From positions 26,171,997 through 26,235,996 of the forward strand of contig OZ038466.1 of NCBI GenBank assembly GCA_964036295.1: 64,000 nt of DNA. Direction: 5' to 3'. Positions 62,273-64,000 of the stretch are shown here, piece by piece. The notes below the pieces were generated by a model. The model was given only the letters and a program-made list of their open reading frames with translations, searched no databases and was not told where the DNA came from. Origin of the DNA: Plumapathes pennacea. Its lineage: Eukaryota > Cnidaria > Anthozoa > Antipatharia > Myriopathidae. Position 1 is the stretch's first letter; every line of letters starts with the position of its first letter. A program made the position numbers and the translations under genes.

Positions 62273-64000
62273 TTACGAGTATCTTGTAGTGTCCGGGCCT
62301 AAGAAGGGTCGTTTATGCTCGGCGCTGTTGAATCCACTTCTTACGCAAATTCCAAGGATCTTCTGGGATCCTCTGATGATAGCGATAATCAACCGACACA
62401 GCTGAGAGAATATTGCAAACGTCCCAAGAACGCACAAGGCAACAGGAAGAAACCCGAGAAGTAAAACCTCCACCCACTCCAGCACTTGAAGGCCAACTTC
62501 ATTCGGGCCAGCGGCTTCTATTCCAGCTGACATGAACACAGCTTCTGTTAGGTTGAACGTAGCTATGGCAACCAAGGCAACCAGGGACACTGTCTCACAG
62601 ACGTTGGCGCTCGTGCTACGATAGGGTCGCTTGAAAATGTGGTGAGCAAGTATCAGTACGCTAGCAAATTCAAGAGACATCAGGCGAAACATGGGGTTGG
62701 CGATAAAAGAGTGCAGGCAAAGGAGCAGGAACCGTCGACCAATCAGGACGCTTTCCCAATACACCGTTCCGTTGTCCTCTTCTGTTGGAGTCCTGAAGGG
62801 TTCGTAGAGTGTCTCCTTGATTTCTTTTCCGTTTGAGCTGTCCAGCTGCATGGTGTTGTTTCCCCTGACACGTTGCACGGCCCAGCGAACCAGGAAAGGC
62901 AACGGCAGTGCGCATGCTCCCAGGAACTCCTTGGCTGATACTTTGTTCCTGTAGAGCGACAACGAACCAAAGTACAGCACCATAATGAAAGGAGCCACAA
63001 AGACAACGATGTAGGCCATTAGTCCAATCTGCCACCACTGCCAGCAATGAATGTTCCCGTTCAGGAATAGTCGCGACTCTGAGCCAATGGGAACGCAGTG
63101 TAAGAGAGACAGTGCAGTATCTGCCAATCTTTCGTAGCCTAGCAACAGGATCTCCATGAGAACGGCTAGATAGAAGGTTAGGGATGGTTTCTTTAAACCA
63201 CATATCTTGGCGATCACTTTGTGGATAAGAAATACGACAACGGAGCAAGCCATCGTTGTAAAAACCCTTGAGCACATGAAGAGTTCCTTGGTGACAGCTG
63301 TCAAGCCCGGAAAGGGACATCCAACCTCTTCAGAGAAGTACTGCAACTCAAAGTCGAACAGATTAAACCAGGCGAACAGAAGGTTGACTTTGGAAAATAA
63401 ATGCTCAAAGTCTTTAAGTACAAGCAACTCAGCCATTTGATAGAAGTAAAATGTTATCTTCAGGTATCCGTGGTCAAAGTGTGCCTCTTGTAATTGGATG
63501 GCCTCACTCGCAGGACGTCTGTACCAAAATGTCTGACGCCAGAGAAACGACAGAAGAGGTTGTCTGAACATCAATAATAGAACGAGTGCAATTGAGTAAG
63601 AAGCAGTGAAGACCCAAAACCAACGGTCTTGGCACTCGCTTTGAACTCTACACCTTGTACTGAACATTTCCTCGCTGTACTCATCTTGACAAGCGCCGCA
63701 CATTTTCCCAGTTCTGTGTCCCAAACAACCGTTATAGTCAGAAACGTTAGAGGTGTTCTGAGGACGACAGTATTGCAAAGGACAGGTAATGAAAGTCAAG
63801 ATGGACGGACGTTTCTCATAACCCCAGAAGTTCGGTTTGGCTTTGATGCCATCAAGACAAGTTGCTCCATAGGGACAAGGGTGACACTCTGATTGGTTTT
63901 TCTTGAAACCTGCAGAACGGCCGTGTTGGAGGGAGTAGGTCCTTATCGGACAGTTGTCGCAGAAAACTTTGAGAGTGGACAGATTTTTTACGCAACTTCC
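62273..64000 (-). CDS. Beta-helix family membrane protein, paralog 3 (5' part outside window)
   Basis: The frame is open from the right edge to the stop at 62273, about 576 codons. It holds the end of the ectodomain, the Cys-rich neck (CDNCPIRTYSL, CHPCPYGATCLDG, GKMCGACQDEYSEE) and the whole membrane domain (WFWVFTASYSIALVLLLMF to SQLCRLIIAIIRGSQ). The membrane part is almost the same as in paralogs 1 and 2; the cytosolic tail differs (CVRSGFNSAEHKRPFLGPD). The frame enters from the edge without a start, so the Met-less beginning is a window effect, not a truncation. Confidence 0.85.
   Translation of the reverse strand, partial: GSCVKNLSTLKVFCDNCPIRTYSLQHGRSAGFKKNQSECHPCPYGATCLDGIKAKPNFWGYEKRPSILTFITCPLQYCRPQNTSNVSDYNGCLGHRTGKMCGACQDEYSEEMFSTRCRVQSECQDRWFWVFTASYSIALVLLLMFRQPLLSFLWRQTFWYRRPASEAIQLQEAHFDHGYLKITFYFYQMAELLVLKDFEHLFSKVNLLFAWFNLFDFELQYFSEEVGCPFPGLTAVTKELFMCSRVFTTMACSVVVFLIHKVIAKICGLKKPSLTFYLAVLMEILLLGYERLADTALSLLHCVPIGSESRLFLNGNIHCWQWWQIGLMAYIVVFVAPFIMVLYFGSLSLYRNKVSAKEFLGACALPLPFLVRWAVQRVRGNNTMQLDSSNGKEIKETLYEPFRTPTEEDNGTVYWESVLIGRRFLLLCLHSFIANPMFRLMSLEFASVLILAHHIFKRPYRSTSANVCETVSLVALVAIATFNLTEAVFMSAGIEAAGPNEVGLQVLEWVEVLLLGFLPVALCVLGTFAIFSQLCRLIIAIIRGSQKILGICVRSGFNSAEHKRPFLGPDTTRYS

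Overview
This window is nuclear DNA from an intron-rich, AT-rich animal genome. Orthologs of SPATA1, HECTD3, DIMT1 and SETD9 make it metazoan. The expanded secreted and receptor-like families (PAN-domain protein, chitin deacetylase-like proteins, beta-helix membrane proteins) and the many short inverted-repeat elements fit a cnidarian, most likely an anthozoan such as a stony coral. That placement is inference; no search was possible. Gene models were built by hand from ORFs, GT-AG boundaries and reading-frame phase. HECTD3, DIMT1, SETD9, the three deacetylase-like genes, the amine oxidase and the 7TM receptor keep phase across every junction.

Layout. 1-4984 (-): SPATA1-like gene, running off the left edge. 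6392-7880 (+): small secreted PAN/Cys-rich protein. 9831-14471 (+): membrane-anchored FAD amine oxidase. 15844-17694 (-), 29146-31128 (-) and 31911-33430 (+): three chitin deacetylase-like paralogs with the same three-exon structure, the last two head-to-head. 20748-28449 (-): HECTD3 ubiquitin ligase, 23 exons. 34092-35051 (+): intronless LicD/fukutin-like protein. 36188-42690 (-): adhesion-type 7TM receptor with a mucin-like ectodomain. 44124-48037 (-) and 48166-49857 (+): DIMT1 and SETD9 sharing a promoter of about 130 bp. 51214-64000 (-): three tandem paralogs of a large protein with a beta-helix ectodomain, a Cys-rich neck and a polytopic membrane domain; the third is cut by the right edge.

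Most notable points. The middle deacetylase paralog has lost the metal-binding Asp, both metal-binding His and the motif 5 His, so it looks like a pseudoenzyme next to two intact paralogs. The beta-helix array looks like a family of large surface receptors or channels with a diverging ectodomain and a nearly constant membrane domain. Several non-autonomous inverted-repeat elements sit in introns and between genes, one with a perfect 9-bp target duplication. Housekeeping functions present are rRNA dimethylation (DIMT1), ubiquitin ligation (HECTD3) and a SET-domain protein. No operon-like organisation is seen.
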